NCBI GenBank assembly: GCA_963762605.1
Contig: CAVXLJ010000018.1
Location: forward strand, 186,001-250,000
DNA from: CAVSRC01 sp963762605
Lineage (GTDB): Bacteria > Pseudomonadota > Alphaproteobacteria > Rhizobiales > Kaistiaceae
Direction: 5' to 3'
DNA: 64,000 bases
The notes below the pieces were generated by a model. That model did no database searches and was not told the origin of the DNA. It worked only from the letters and a program-made list of their open reading frames with translations. Of this stretch, positions 19,746 through 31,831 are shown piece by piece (position 1 is the stretch's first letter; every line of letters starts with the position of its first letter). The position numbers were made by a program, and so were the translations under genes.

Positions 19746-20852
19746 CTACATTTGCAGGTAGTCGTACTTGCCGTCCTTCCACTCGTAGACGACATAGCCG
19801 GGCAGGGTGACGTCACCCTCCTTGTTGAAGTTCAGCTTGCCGAGGACGGTATTGAAGGTCGTCTTGTACATTTCCGCGGTGACCTTGTCGAAGTCGGTCG
19901 AGCCGGCCGCGGTGACGGCGTCGGCCCAGATCTTCACTGCGGCGTAGGTGTAGAGCGAGTAGCCCTCGGCCGTGCGGCCGGCGGCCTGCAACTCGTCGAC
20001 GATCGGCTTGGCTTCCGGGTTCTTGCGCGGATCCGGCGAGAACGTCATGTAGGTGCCGTTGCCGGCGGCGCCGGTGATCTGCCAGTACTCGTCGGTGACG
20101 AGCGCGTCGCCGGAGACGAGGATCGTCTTCATGCCCTGGTCAACCATCTGACGCTTGATCAGGCCGGCTTCGGGGTGATAGCCGCCGACATAGAGCACGT
20201 CGATGTTGTTGGCCTTCAGCTTGGAGACGAGCGCGGTGTAGTCCTTTTCACCGGCATTGTAGGACTCGTCGAGGACTTCCTTCTTGCCCGCTTCGTTCAT
20301 GAACTTGCGCGTCTGGTCGGCAAGGCCCTTACCGTAGGTGCTCTTGTCGTCGATGATGGCGATGTTCTTGTCCTTGAAGTGCGTGGCCAGGAACTTGCCG
20401 GCGACCTCGCCCTGCTGGTCGTCACGGCCGCAGACGCGGAACGTGCCGGGGCCGGGACGCTGGTCGGTGTAGGCCGGGTTGGTCGAGGCGGGCGAGATCT
20501 GCACGACATTGGCGTCGCTGTAGACCGAAGAAGCCGGGATCGACGAGCCGGAGCAGAAGTGCCCGGCAACGAACAAAGCGCCCTTGGCGACGAGCTGGTT
20601 GGCGACGGCCACCGCTTGCTTCGGATCGCAAGCATCGTCACCAACCTCGAGGACGAGCTTCTGTCCGAGAACGCCACCGGCGGCGTTGATGTCGGCGACC
20701 GCCTGTTCGGCGCCGGCCTTGAGCTGTGCACCGAACGCGGCATACTGGCCCGTCATCGGGCCCGCAGTCGCGATCAGAATGTCGGCGTGAGCCATACCGG
20801 CCATTGTCAAGGCAAATGACGCGGCAATGCCCGCTTTTAAAATCTTCCTCAT
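19746..20852 (-). CDS. livK: branched-chain amino acid ABC transporter substrate-binding protein (LivK-like)
   Basis: A 368-residue periplasmic binding protein with signal peptide MRKILKAGIAASFALTMAG...AHA cleaved before DILIATAGPMTGQYAAFG. The family pattern GHFCSGSSIPASSVY lines the ligand cleft. It lies downstream of the DUF6867-livF-livG-livM-livH set on the same strand but has a 119-bp upstream gap and its own terminator, the usual arrangement for a binding protein made in excess over its permease. It is the likely partner of that permease. Confidence 0.92.
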   Translation of the reverse strand: MRKILKAGIAASFALTMAGMAHADILIATAGPMTGQYAAFGAQLKAGAEQAVADINAAGGVLGQKLVLEVGDDACDPKQAVAVANQLVAKGALFVAGHFCSGSSIPASSVYSDANVVQISPASTNPAYTDQRPGPGTFRVCGRDDQQGEVAGKFLATHFKDKNIAIIDDKSTYGKGLADQTRKFMNEAGKKEVLDESYNAGEKDYTALVSKLKANNIDVLYVGGYHPEAGLIKRQMVDQGMKTILVSGDALVTDEYWQITGAAGNGTYMTFSPDPRKNPEAKPIVDELQAAGRTAEGYSLYTYAAVKIWADAVTAAGSTDFDKVTAEMYKTTFNTVLGKLNFNKEGDVTLPGYVVYEWKDGKYDYLQM

Positions 20853-20971
20853 GTCTGGTCCCTTCTGTACTTGGTGCTCAAAAGCACCGTGCCTTTAGCG
20901 GGGCCCCATGTCCCTGCTAAATTCGATTTATGCTAATTCAAACTAGCGCGCCTGCGTAACTGGCGCAATCT

Positions 20972-21358
20972 TCAGGCTTTTTCAGTATCCAGCGCCCCGG
21001 GCGTGGCACTTTCGGCCGGCGAACGGCGGCGCCACGACAGCGGGCCCGCGCGCCGGTAGAGCCAGCCATACTGGCTGGTCATCTGACCGGCGCGGGTGAT
21101 GCGGTAGCCAAGTGCGGCGAACACGGCGAGGAGGACCACGTCAACCACGAAGTAGTGCAAAGACAGCAACGTGCCGTGGAAAAGGGCGTAATGAATAAAT
21201 CGCACCGCGGCGGTCAGCAGGAATGTGTAGAGGACCAGCAACTTGATCGGCGCCCAGGTGTAGGCCATCGCACGGCCGACAAGGTATGCGGCGCCACCGC
21301 CGAGAAAGGCGGTGACCAGCAGAAAGTCGACGATGTTGGTCTGGTAGATGACACCCAT
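20972..21358 (-). CDS. DUF6867-like small membrane protein of the liv cluster
   Basis: A 128-residue protein with about three membrane helices (residues 10-30, 36-58 and 66-90) and a basic, polar C-terminal tail. The size, the opening VIYQTNIVDFLLVTAFLGGGAA and the HYFVVDVVLLAV segment resemble the DUF6867 proteins that accompany branched-chain amino acid transporters in Rhizobiales; this name is from memory of the family and not verified. It starts 16 nt after the livF stop and is part of the same operon. Its role in transport is unknown. Confidence 0.7.
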   Translation of the reverse strand: MGVIYQTNIVDFLLVTAFLGGGAAYLVGRAMAYTWAPIKLLVLYTFLLTAAVRFIHYALFHGTLLSLHYFVVDVVLLAVFAALGYRITRAGQMTSQYGWLYRRAGPLSWRRRSPAESATPGALDTEKA

Positions 21359-21374
21359 ATGCGTTTCCTCGGCG

Positions 21375-22100
21375 CTAGTGCTTGCCGCCTTCGAGATAGG
21401 CCCGGCGCACTTCCTCGCGGGCGAGCAGTTCCTCGCCGGTGCCGGTCAGCGAGATCGCGCCGTTGACCATGACATAGCCGCGATGGGCGAGGCGTAGTGC
21501 GTGATAGGCGTTCTGCTCGACCAGGAAGACGGTCAGCCCGTCGTGTTGGTTGAGGTCGCGCAGCACGCCGAAGATCTGGCGCACGATCATTGGCGCCAGG
21601 CCGAGTGACGGCTCGTCGAGCAGCAGCAGGCGCGGCCGGCTCATCAGCGCCCGCGCGATCGCCAGCATCTGCTGTTCGCCGCCCGACAGCGTGCCGCCGC
21701 GCTGCGCGGCACGCTGCTTGAGCACCGGAAAGATGTCGTAGACTCGTGCCAGGTCCTCGTCGAAATGATCGAGGCCCGTGGTGACGGCACCCATCTGCAG
21801 GTTTTCAAACACGGTCATGCGCGGAAAGATGTGACGCCCCTCGGGGGCCTGCGCGATGGCCATGCGCATGATCTCGTGGGTCGGCCGCTCGGTGATGTCG
21901 ATGCCGTTGAAGACGATCTGGCCGGAGCGCGCCCGCGGGCTGCCGCAGATGGTCATCATCAACGTCGATTTGCCGGCGCCGTTGGCGCCGATCAGCGTGA
22001 CGATCTCACCTTCGTTGACCACGACGTCGACGCCGCGCAATGCAACGATGTTGCCGTAATAGGTGGTCACGCCGCTGACCGTGAGCAGGGGCGCGCTCAT
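21375..22100 (-). CDS. livF: high-affinity branched-chain amino acid transport ATPase LivF
   Basis: A 241-residue cytoplasmic ATPase subunit. It shows Walker A GANGAGKST, the Q-loop (AQAPEGRHIFPRMTV), ABC signature LSGGEQQ, Walker B LLLLDEPSLGLAP and the H-loop region near FLVEQNAYHAL. It overlaps livG by 4 nt and is the last ATPase gene of the operon livH-livM-livG-livF-DUF6867. Confidence 0.95.
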   Translation of the reverse strand: MSAPLLTVSGVTTYYGNIVALRGVDVVVNEGEIVTLIGANGAGKSTLMMTICGSPRARSGQIVFNGIDITERPTHEIMRMAIAQAPEGRHIFPRMTVFENLQMGAVTTGLDHFDEDLARVYDIFPVLKQRAAQRGGTLSGGEQQMLAIARALMSRPRLLLLDEPSLGLAPMIVRQIFGVLRDLNQHDGLTVFLVEQNAYHALRLAHRGYVMVNGAISLTGTGEELLAREEVRRAYLEGGKH

Positions 22101-22995
22101 AGCGAGACCTCCGCTTCGACCTTTTCGACTTCTTCGTCGTCGACGCCGAGATAAGCGGCGATGACCTTGGGATCGTTGCGGACGAAATCGGCAGAGCCGT
22201 CGGAAATCTTCACGCCATAGTCGAGCACGACGATATGGTCCGAGATCTCCATGACGACGCCCATGTCGTGCTCGATGAGCAGGACCGAGATGTCATGCTT
22301 GTCGCGGATGAAGCGGAGAAGCGTGTTGAGCTCGGCCGACTTGCGCGGATTGAGGCCGGCGGCCGGCTCGTCGAGACAGAGCAGCAAGGGATCGGTGCAC
22401 ATGGCGCGGACGATCTCCAGCCGCCGCTGCGCGCCGTAGGGCAGGCTGGAGGCGGGGTCGTCGGCGCGGTCGACGAGTTCGACCTGCTCCAGCCAATAGA
22501 GTGACTTCTCCACCGCCGCACGATGGCCGGCGTGATAGGAGGACAGGCCGAAAATGCCGGCGATCGAATAGCCGGAGGCGAGCATCAGCTTGTTGTGCTG
22601 GGCCACCATGAGGTTTTCGAGAACCGTCATGCCGCCGAACAGGCGGATGTTCTGGAAGGTGCGGGCGACGCGCGCGTGCTTGGCAATCTCATTCTCGGGC
22701 ATGCGCTCGAGCAGGTAGAGGCCCTTGGCACCGCCGGTCCAGGTGCCGTGTTCGGTTGCCGCGGCGACGCCGTCGAACGTGCCGGGCGTCTGGCCCAGCG
22801 CAATGCGGCCCTCGGTCGGCTTGTAGAAACCGGTGATGCAATTGAAGACCGTCGTCTTGCCGGCGCCGTTGGGGCCGATCAGGGCGGTGATGTCACCGCG
22901 ACCAACCGAGAACGACAGGTCGTTCACCGCGATAAGGCCGCCGAAGCGCATCGACAGGTGCTCGACCGTCAGGATGGGATCACTCTGCCAGCGGT

Positions 22996-22999
<4 letters not shown>
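22097..22999 (-). CDS. livG: high-affinity branched-chain amino acid transport ATPase LivG
   Basis: A 300-residue ATPase, longer than the roughly 255 of Escherichia coli LivG because of an insertion between the Walker A region and the Q-loop, carrying GTFDGVAAATEHGTWTGGAK. Walker A is GPNGAGKTT, the signature is the LivG-type LPYGAQRRLEI, and Walker B is LLCLDEPAAGLNP. The start at 22999 overlaps the livM stop by 4 nt. It pairs with LivF as the heterodimeric motor. Confidence 0.95.
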
Positions 23000-24468
<1,469 letters not shown>

Positions 24469-24469
24469 G

Positions 24470-25393
<924 letters not shown>

Positions 25394-25765
25394 GAGCCCC
25401 CTGGTCCCCTGTGTGGCTACGACCAGGAGGTCGTGCCAAATTCTCTAGAGCAATTGTCATCTTGGCTTAGCTGCCTTGCCAAGACAACAGGCCCTGTTCG
25501 CCGTCTTCTCCTTGCAGGATTCGCGCCGTTTTGTGCGGGCCCTGCGCCGAAACCGGTGGCGACCGACAATATGACGCAGGCGTCCGGTGAACCATCGTCA
25601 GCACGCCAGCGACCCTCCGTCGCTGCCGGTGCCGGGCTGTAACTCTGCCGCAAAAACAGTAATGTTGTGAAGATGGGACGCTGCTTCGGCGTTCCCACAA
25701 CTACCGGATATCCCTTCGACCATCGGGCAAGGCCGAGGCGACCGGGAAACCGGATGGAGGTGAAT
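25394..25765. other. divergent intergenic region between livH and a binding-protein gene
   Basis: This 372-bp gap must hold the promoters of the minus-strand liv operon and of the plus-strand binding protein. I see no convincing coding frame, no strong dyad and no clear riboswitch-like structure. The only evident signal is GGAGG at 25756-25760, the ribosome-binding site of the right-hand gene. Confidence 0.5.
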
Positions 25766-26968
25766 ATGCGTAAAATCAGCATTGCGCTGGCCTCGGCCGT
25801 TGCCGCGGTGGCGTTGGGGACTGCGGCGGCCTCTGCCGACGATATCAATATCGGGGTGCTCCTCGGCTTCAGCGGGCCGCTCGAGGCCCTGGCGCCGCCG
25901 ATTGCGGCGGGCGCCGAACTGGCCATTCAGAATGTCGATGACCAGGGTGGGACAAAGTACGGAAAGCTGGTGGCGGTGCGGGACGACAGCACCTGCGCCG
26001 ACGCAACCGCTGCGGCCAACGCCGCCGACCGCCTGATCAACACCAAGCATGTGCTTGCCATCATGGGGGCGATGTGCAGCGGCGCGACGATTTCGGCGGC
26101 CAACACGGCAGCGATCCCGACCAACACCGTGATGATCTCGCCTTCGTCGACGGCTCCCTCACTGACCACGCTGGACGACAAGGACCTCATCTTCCGCACG
26201 GCTCCCTCGGATGCCTATCAGGGCGAGGTGCTGGCACGGCTGCTGATGTCGAAGGGCCTCAAGGACGTTGCCGTCGCCTATGTCAACAATGACTACGGCA
26301 AGGGGCTTGCCGACACCTTCACGGCGGCGTTCAAGGCTGACGGCGGAACCGTCGCAGCCGTGGCACCGCACGAGGAAGGCAAGGCGGACTATCGCGCCGA
26401 GCTCGGCACTCTGGCTTCGTCGGGCGCGCAGACCCTCGTGCTGCTCGCTTACGCCCAGGGCTCCGGCCAGACCATGCTTCGTCAGGCGATCGAGAGCGGC
26501 GACTTCACGCACTATGTGGGCGCCGACGGCATGATCTCCGACGACCTGTTCAAGGGCATGGATACTGCCGCGCTGGAAGGCATGATCGGCACCAAGCCGG
26601 GCACGGCTGACGTTCCCGGTGCGAAGGTGTTCAACGATCTGGCCACCAAGGCCGGTCTCGACCCGACGAAGATCTACGGGCCGGAAGCCTATGACGCCGC
26701 CTTCCTGTTGGCGCTGGCCATCGAGAAGAACGGCGCCAAGCGCCAGGGCCTGTCCGCGGCGCTGCGCGAAGTGGCGACCCCCCCGGGCGAGGTGATCCTG
26801 CCCGGCGAATGGAAGAAGGCCAGGGACATCATCGATGCCGGCGGCGACGTGAACTACGAAGGGGCCACCGGCCCGGTCGATTTCGACGCTCACGGCGACG
26901 TTGCCGGCTTCATCCTTGAAGAGACCGTCAAGAACGGCCATTGGGTCGCGGTCGGGCCGGCGAAGTAA
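25766..26968 (+). CDS. ABC transporter substrate-binding protein, branched-chain amino acid type
   Basis: A 400-residue periplasmic binding protein with signal peptide MRKISIALASAVAAVALGTAAASA cleaved before DDINIGVLLGFSGPLEAL (sequence shown in part). The ATG at 25766 follows GGAGG by five bases. It is more distant from the two binding proteins at 18.5 and 19.7 kb than they are from each other, and its gene lies next to the second permease set (27.0-30.9 kb) on the opposite strand, so it may serve that transporter. The ligand is not readable from sequence; this class includes binders of branched-chain amino acids, amides and aromatic acids. Confidence 0.9.
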   Translation: MRKISIALASAVAAVALGTAAASADDINIGVLLGFSGPLEALAPPIAAGAELAIQNVDDQGGTKYGKLVAVRDDSTCADATAAANAADRLINTKHVLAIMGAMCSGATISAANTAAIPTNTVMISPSSTAPSLTTLDDKDLIFRTAPSDAYQGEVLARLLMSKGLKDVAVAYVNNDYGKGLADTFTAAFKADGGTVAAVAPHEEGKADYRAELGTLASSGAQTLVLLAYAQGSGQTMLRQAIESGDFTHYVGADGMISDDLFKGMDTAALEGMIGTKPGTADVPGAKVFNDLATKAGLDPTKIYGPEAYDAAFLLALAIEKNGAKRQGLSAALREVATPPGEVILPGEWKKARDIIDAGGDVNYEGATGPVDFDAHGDVAGFILEETVKNGHWVAVGPAK

Positions 26969-26993
26969 CGGCTCGCCCGAAGCCCGAAGACAT

Positions 26994-27027
26994 GAAGAGC
27001 CCGGGAGCGATCCCGGGCTCTTCTTTT
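26994..27027 (+). terminator. strong rho-independent terminator
   Basis: GAAGAGCCCGGGA (26994-27006) and TCCCGGGCTCTTC (27011-27023) form a perfect 13-bp stem with a GCGA tetraloop, followed by TTTT. It terminates the plus-strand binding-protein gene and also lies beyond the stop of the convergent livM. Confidence 0.92.
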
Positions 27028-27044
27028 GTGGCTGTTGGCCTTGC

Positions 27045-28340
27045 CTACGATGCCTCGTGGCGGCGGATACGTTCCGGGATCAGGCCCCGCGGCGCGTAGC
27101 GCAGCGCCAGTACGATCACCAGGCCGAGCACGAACACGCGCATCTGCAGGGCGCGCGATTCGACATCGGGGATTGCGGGGAGGCTCAGCGCCTGCAGGCC
27201 AACGTCGAACCAGCGGAAGGCGATCAGCGAGAGCGGCGCCGACATGTTCCACGCGATGATGATCAGCACGCCACCGAATAGCGCGCCGATATTGTTGCCG
27301 GCGCCGCCGACGATGACCATCACCCACACGATGAAGGTGTAGTTGATCGGCTGGTAGCCGCCGGGATCGTAAATCTGCACATAGGTGGTCATGAGGGCGC
27401 CGCCGATGCCGATCAGCACGGCGCCGAGCACGAAAAGCTCGACCTGTCGCGCCTTGACGTCCTTGCCCATGGATTCGGCGGAGACGTAGTTGTCGCGGAT
27501 GGCGCGCATCATGCGGCCCCAGGCACCGCCATAGGCGCGCTGCAGCAGGATGAAAAGGATGGCGGTGGCTGCGACGACCACGCAGAGAAACAGCGAGCGC
27601 GAGGCGATCAGGGCGATGGACTTGTCGCTGATGCCGGTCTCGAGCGCGGTGGGAACCGGCCAGGGCAGGGGCGAAACGGTCAGCGTGCCGCGCGTCAGCC
27701 AGTCCATGTTCTTGAGGAAGGCGCGGATGATCTCGGCGATGCCGATGGTGGCGATGGCGAGATAGTCCGACCGCAGGCCGAGACAGACATTGCCGATCAG
27801 CCAGGCGACGCCGCCGGCGATCACGCCGCCGACGAGCCAGGACAGTTCGACCGGCAGGCCCAGCCCGCCGACGAATCCGGCCTTGGCCTCGATGAACGTG
27901 GTGGCGGGGTCGATCTGCGAGCGGTAACCGATATAGGCGATGAACCAGGCGAGGACCACCAGGGCCGTCTTGGCCTTGCCCCTGATGCCGATCCGGTGGG
28001 CATTCGACGCGGCGATGATGACGAGGGCGCCGATAAAAGCGGCCAGCACCGCGCGGCCGAGCAGCATCGGCCCGTCCGAGTTCCAGAAATCCATGTTGAG
28101 CGGATAGGAGGTCAGCACGACGGCGTAGCCGCCCAGCATGATGAAGCCCATGACGGCGAAATTGAACTGGCCGCCATAGCCCCAGTGGACGTTGAGGCCG
28201 AGCGCGACCAGCGCATAGGTGACGGCGCTGACCAGGAGCTGGATGGTGGTGGCGGTTCCCTGGGTGAGAAACACCAGAATGACGATGACGGCGAGTGCCA
28301 CATAGAGCAGGCCGTCGCGAAGATTGGCCGAAAACCTCAT
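27045..28340 (-). CDS. livM: branched-chain amino acid permease LivM (second set)
   Basis: A 431-residue inner-membrane permease with about ten helices. The family pattern GGQFNFAVMGFIMLGGYAVV and then LRSDYLAIATIGIAEIIR is clear, as is the coupling loop GRMMRAIRDNYVSAESMG. The start at 28340 overlaps the livH stop by 4 nt. It is about as different from the LivM at 23-24.5 kb as unrelated family members are, so the two sets are not a recent duplication. Confidence 0.93.
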   Translation of the reverse strand: MRFSANLRDGLLYVALAVIVILVFLTQGTATTIQLLVSAVTYALVALGLNVHWGYGGQFNFAVMGFIMLGGYAVVLTSYPLNMDFWNSDGPMLLGRAVLAAFIGALVIIAASNAHRIGIRGKAKTALVVLAWFIAYIGYRSQIDPATTFIEAKAGFVGGLGLPVELSWLVGGVIAGGVAWLIGNVCLGLRSDYLAIATIGIAEIIRAFLKNMDWLTRGTLTVSPLPWPVPTALETGISDKSIALIASRSLFLCVVVAATAILFILLQRAYGGAWGRMMRAIRDNYVSAESMGKDVKARQVELFVLGAVLIGIGGALMTTYVQIYDPGGYQPINYTFIVWVMVIVGGAGNNIGALFGGVLIIIAWNMSAPLSLIAFRWFDVGLQALSLPAIPDVESRALQMRVFVLGLVIVLALRYAPRGLIPERIRRHEAS

Positions 28341-29341
28341 GTCACGGCCCCCTTGAAGATGCCCGTCGGCCGGACCAGCAGGACGACCACCAGGATCACG
28401 AACGCCACGGTCAGCTTGTAGTCGGTCGACACCAGCGACAGGTCGGCCGGCAATTCCCATCCCTTCGGCAGGAGACCCGCGAACGGGCGCAGCACGGTCG
28501 ACCAGTTGAACACGGCCAGCGTTTCGGCGAAGCCGACCAGGAAGCCGCCGGCGATGGCGCCATAGGCCTGTCCGAGGCCGCCGACGACGGCGGCGGCGAA
28601 GATCGGCAGAACGATGTTGAAGGCGAGGTCGGGCTTGAGGCTGACGTCAAGCGCCAGCATCGTGCCGGCGAGGCAGGCAAGCCCGCCGGCGATGACCCAG
28701 GTGGCGCGGATGACCTCGCGCGTGTTGATGCCGGTCACCTGGGCGAGGTTGGGATTATCGGCCATGGCGCGCATGCCCTTGCCGAGCCGCGAGCGGGTCA
28801 GGAAGAAATGCAGGGCGACCACCGCGGCGATCGTCACCGCGATCAGCAGGACCTGCGGCTCCGACACGACGATCGGCCGGGTAGCGCCGCCAATCGACAG
28901 GTCGAAATGCAGCATGTGCTTGGTTTCGCCGATGAAGAAGGTGCGGTTTTCGACACCGAAGAACAGCCGGATCAGGCCCTGCAACATCAGGGTGACGCCG
29001 ATCGACGCGATGAGCAGTGTCACCGGCTTGGCGCCGCGGACCCTCAGCGGTTGATAGAAGAGCCGGTCGATTCCGAGCGCGATCACGGCGGTGATCGGCA
29101 TCGCCAGGGGCAGGACGATGAAGCCCAACGGCCAGAAGGTGTGCAGCCCAAGGGCCGCCGCGATGGCGGCGAGCGTGTACGCGACAAAGGCGCCCATGGT
29201 CATCATGTCGCCATGGGCGAAATGGGCAAAACGCAGGATGCCGAAGATCAGCGTCACGCCGATTGCGCCGAGCGCATAGACGCTGCCAAGCACCGTGCCG
29301 TTGATCAGCACCTTGTTGACGAAGAAGATGAGTTCGTTCAC
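28337..29341 (-). CDS. livH: branched-chain amino acid permease LivH (second set)
   Basis: A 334-residue inner-membrane permease with the LivH hallmark NGTVLGSVYALGAIGVTLIF followed by FAHGDMMTMGA. The coupling loop SRLGKGMRAMADNPNLAQVTG is present. It overlaps livM by 4 nt and starts 10 nt after the livF stop. Together with the flanking genes it makes a second complete permease, encoded in the order livG-livF-livH-livM. Confidence 0.93.
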   Translation of the reverse strand: MNELIFFVNKVLINGTVLGSVYALGAIGVTLIFGILRFAHFAHGDMMTMGAFVAYTLAAIAAALGLHTFWPLGFIVLPLAMPITAVIALGIDRLFYQPLRVRGAKPVTLLIASIGVTLMLQGLIRLFFGVENRTFFIGETKHMLHFDLSIGGATRPIVVSEPQVLLIAVTIAAVVALHFFLTRSRLGKGMRAMADNPNLAQVTGINTREVIRATWVIAGGLACLAGTMLALDVSLKPDLAFNIVLPIFAAAVVGGLGQAYGAIAGGFLVGFAETLAVFNWSTVLRPFAGLLPKGWELPADLSLVSTDYKLTVAFVILVVVLLVRPTGIFKGAVT

Positions 29342-29351
29342 TGGCGCCCTT

Positions 29352-30056
29352 TCATCCGCCGAGAAAGCTCCTCGCCACCTCGGGATCGTCGAGCAGCTCC
29401 TGGCCTGTGCCGGCGAACCGGTTGCGGCCGTTGGCGATGACGAATCCCTTCGTGGCGAAGGCGAGGGCGTGGCGCGCGTTCTGCTCGACCATCAGAATCG
29501 CGACGCCGTTGGCATTGACCTTCCTGACGTGCTCGAAGACCTGGGTGGTGTGGATGGGGCTCAGCCCCGCCGAGGGCTCGTCGAGCAGCAGCAGCTTGGG
29601 CTGGCTCATCAGCGCCCGGCCCATCGCCACCATCTGGCGCTGGCCGCCGGACAATTCCCCGGCGCGCTGGCGGCGCTTTTCCTTCAGCACCGGAAACATC
29701 TCGTAGATCGACTGCATGGTCGGCGTGAAATCGTCGCGGCGGATATAGGCGCCCATCTCCAGATTCTCCTCGACGGTCATCGAGGTGAAGACGTTGAACT
29801 CCTGCGGCACAAAACCCAGTCCCATCGGCACCAGCCGGTCCGGTTCGGCGTTGGTGATCTCCTGGCCCTTGAAGGTGATGGCGCCCTTGCTGACGCTGAC
29901 CAGGCCGAAAACCGCCTTGAGGATCGTCGATTTGCCGGCGCCGTTGGGACCGACGATCACGGCGATATCGCTCTGTTCGATGGCGATATCGACGCCATTG
30001 AGGATGGGCGCTCCGCCATAGCCGGCTTCGATGCCGCTGATCTCGATCAGGTTCAT
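29352..30056 (-). CDS. livF: branched-chain amino acid transport ATPase LivF (second set)
   Basis: A 234-residue ATPase subunit with Walker A GPNGAGKST, signature LSGGQRQ, Walker B LLLLDEPSAGLSP and an H-loop near MVEQNARHAL. It overlaps the upstream livG by 4 nt. In this operon the ATPase genes precede the permease genes, the reverse of the first set. Confidence 0.95.
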   Translation of the reverse strand: MNLIEISGIEAGYGGAPILNGVDIAIEQSDIAVIVGPNGAGKSTILKAVFGLVSVSKGAITFKGQEITNAEPDRLVPMGLGFVPQEFNVFTSMTVEENLEMGAYIRRDDFTPTMQSIYEMFPVLKEKRRQRAGELSGGQRQMVAMGRALMSQPKLLLLDEPSAGLSPIHTTQVFEHVRKVNANGVAILMVEQNARHALAFATKGFVIANGRNRFAGTGQELLDDPEVARSFLGG

Positions 30057-30883
30057 GCTGCGGGCCCCACCGGCGCGCCGAAATAAGCCTCGATGATCTC
30101 CGGCATCGCCCGGATCTCTTCCATCGGGCCTTCGGCGATCACGCTGCCTTCGGCCATGACGATGACAGGATCGCAGAGCTGGCTGATCAGGTCCATGTCG
30201 TGTTCGATGACGAAGAATGTGTAGCCAAGCTCGCGGTTCATGCGCTGCACATTGCCGGCGAGGTCCTTCAGCAGGGTGCGGTTGACGCCGGCGGCAACCT
30301 CGTCGAGCAGCACCGCCTTGGCGTCGACCATCATCGTGCGGCCGAGTTCGAGCAGCTTCTTCTGGCCGCCGGACAGGTTGCCGGCGAGTTCGTGGCGCAC
30401 CGCCTGGAGGCCGAGGAAATCGATCACCTCGGCCGCTTTCCGGCGCACGTCCGCTTCCACCCGCTTCACCCGGCCCGGCCTCAGCCAGACGTCGAACAGC
30501 GACTCGCCCGGCTGGCCGGCGGGAACCATCATCAGGTTCTCGGTGGTCGTCAGATTGGAGAATTCGCGCGCGATCTGGAAGGTGCGCAACAGGCCGCGCG
30601 CGAACAGCCCGTGCGGCGGCAGGCCGGTCACGTCCTCGCCGTCGAAGACGATATGCCCGCTGTCGGGCACGAGCGTGCCGGCGATGGTGTCGAACAGCGT
30701 CGTCTTGCCGGCGCCGTTGGGGCCGATGAGGCCGGTCACTGATCCGCGGGCAACGTTGAGCGAGCAGTTTGTCACCGCCCGCACGCCGCCAAACGACTTG
30801 GTGACGGCCACGGCTTCGATAAGCACATCGGATGCCATGTCTGCGCCCACTGTCGCTGGCCCATCTGCTGGTGCCTGAGACAT
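30053..30883 (-). CDS. livG: branched-chain amino acid transport ATPase LivG (second set)
   Basis: An ATPase of 276 residues from the ATG at 30883, or 261 residues from an in-frame ATG at 30838; neither has a strong ribosome-binding site, so the start is uncertain. Walker A is GPNGAGKTT, the signature LSGGQKKLLEL, Walker B AVLLDEVAAGVN (Glu-Val in place of the usual Glu-Pro), and the H-loop FFVIEHDMDLI. It is the first gene of the second liv operon. Confidence 0.92.
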   Translation of the reverse strand: MSQAPADGPATVGADMASDVLIEAVAVTKSFGGVRAVTNCSLNVARGSVTGLIGPNGAGKTTLFDTIAGTLVPDSGHIVFDGEDVTGLPPHGLFARGLLRTFQIAREFSNLTTTENLMMVPAGQPGESLFDVWLRPGRVKRVEADVRRKAAEVIDFLGLQAVRHELAGNLSGGQKKLLELGRTMMVDAKAVLLDEVAAGVNRTLLKDLAGNVQRMNRELGYTFFVIEHDMDLISQLCDPVIVMAEGSVIAEGPMEEIRAMPEIIEAYFGAPVGPAA

Positions 30884-31330
30884 ACGCTGGGCCTGAACTC
30901 CCCGTTTGCCCCCTGCGGTTGGATTAGCAAGGCGGCGCCCACATGACAACTGGGATGCCGCAGTTTCGCCGGTCTCGTGGTTCGGGCACGCAAGGAGGTG
31001 GGCAAATGGGCCGCGCCACATCCGATGGCGTTTCCTGATCCAGGCAACGCGAGACGCAATGAGTTCCAGGCGTCGCGCGGGTGTTTCACCTTCGGCCGAA
31101 TACTTGGTGAACCGAGGCCCACGACAGCAAAACGCCAAGCATGGCGTCGTCTGTTGCTGCGACGCCACAAGTACCCAAGGAAGTTGTGAATGCAGATGCG
31201 ATTTATCTTGTCTTTTCGGTTTTGCGCCAACTAAACTTCAGAGTTGTACCCGCCTCGTGACTTACGCAAAAAGCGCATGTGTCGTTACGAGGCTGGGTGG
31301 TTGCGGGCGACAGGCGAACTGGATGGTGGG
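30884..31330. other. gene-free divergent region upstream of livG and the lipoprotein gene
   Basis: About 450 bp without a convincing gene. The right half (about 31180-31280) is visibly more AT-rich than the neighbourhood, as expected for promoters, but no operator-like dyad or riboswitch is obvious. Short frames here lack coding character. Confidence 0.4.
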
Positions 31331-31831
31331 GTGCCAGCTTTGTCCGCGATTCGACGTCTTGCGCCGCCTTCGCGTCTCCTGATCCGTGCTGCATGCATGC
31401 TGCCGGTGTTGGGTTCGTCGTCGTTGCTAAGCGGCTGCGTCACACCTGCCTGTGGAGTCGATGGCGAGGGAGCATATGTGTTGACGTCGCAGGGCTTCGT
31501 CTGCGACCCGACGTACTACAAGCGGCAGCTCCCAACCTCCAGCGAGTTGAAAAACGCCCTCAGTGATACGGCCCCAAGTCCGTCGATCCCTGAGCCCGGT
31601 CCCGGCACGGCGGAATATGACGCTGCGCATGGCATTTATCAGGGCCCCGAGCCCTCTGCCTTCGGGCCCGAGGAGCCCAGCCTCAGTTCTGGGGACCAGT
31701 ACCTGCAAGACCACAATCTTGTCGATCACACCTTGGGCGCCTCCGAGCCCGATGACGTCACCCCCGATTACTATGACAGCGGAAGCAGTTCAGGCGGTGG
31801 GGGAGGCTCAGGCGGCGGGCCCAGCTCATGA
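31331..31831 (+). CDS. predicted lipoprotein with Pro/Gly-rich acidic tail, unknown function
   Basis: About 166 residues from a GTG at 31331, which is preceded by GGATGGTGGG; ATG codons in the same frame at 31244 and 31277 are alternatives but would put over 50 residues before the lipobox. The signal region ends in LLSGC, a good lipobox. The mature chain has one further Cys pair region (PACGVDGEG, VCDPTYY), then a Pro- and acid-rich linker and a C-terminal Ser/Gly run (SGGGGGSGGG). No family is recognised. Its stop overlaps by 4 nt the open frame of the barrel protein that follows, so they form a pair. Confidence 0.6.
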   Translation: MPALSAIRRLAPPSRLLIRAACMLPVLGSSSLLSGCVTPACGVDGEGAYVLTSQGFVCDPTYYKRQLPTSSELKNALSDTAPSPSIPEPGPGTAEYDAAHGIYQGPEPSAFGPEEPSLSSGDQYLQDHNLVDHTLGASEPDDVTPDYYDSGSSSGGGGGSGGGPSS

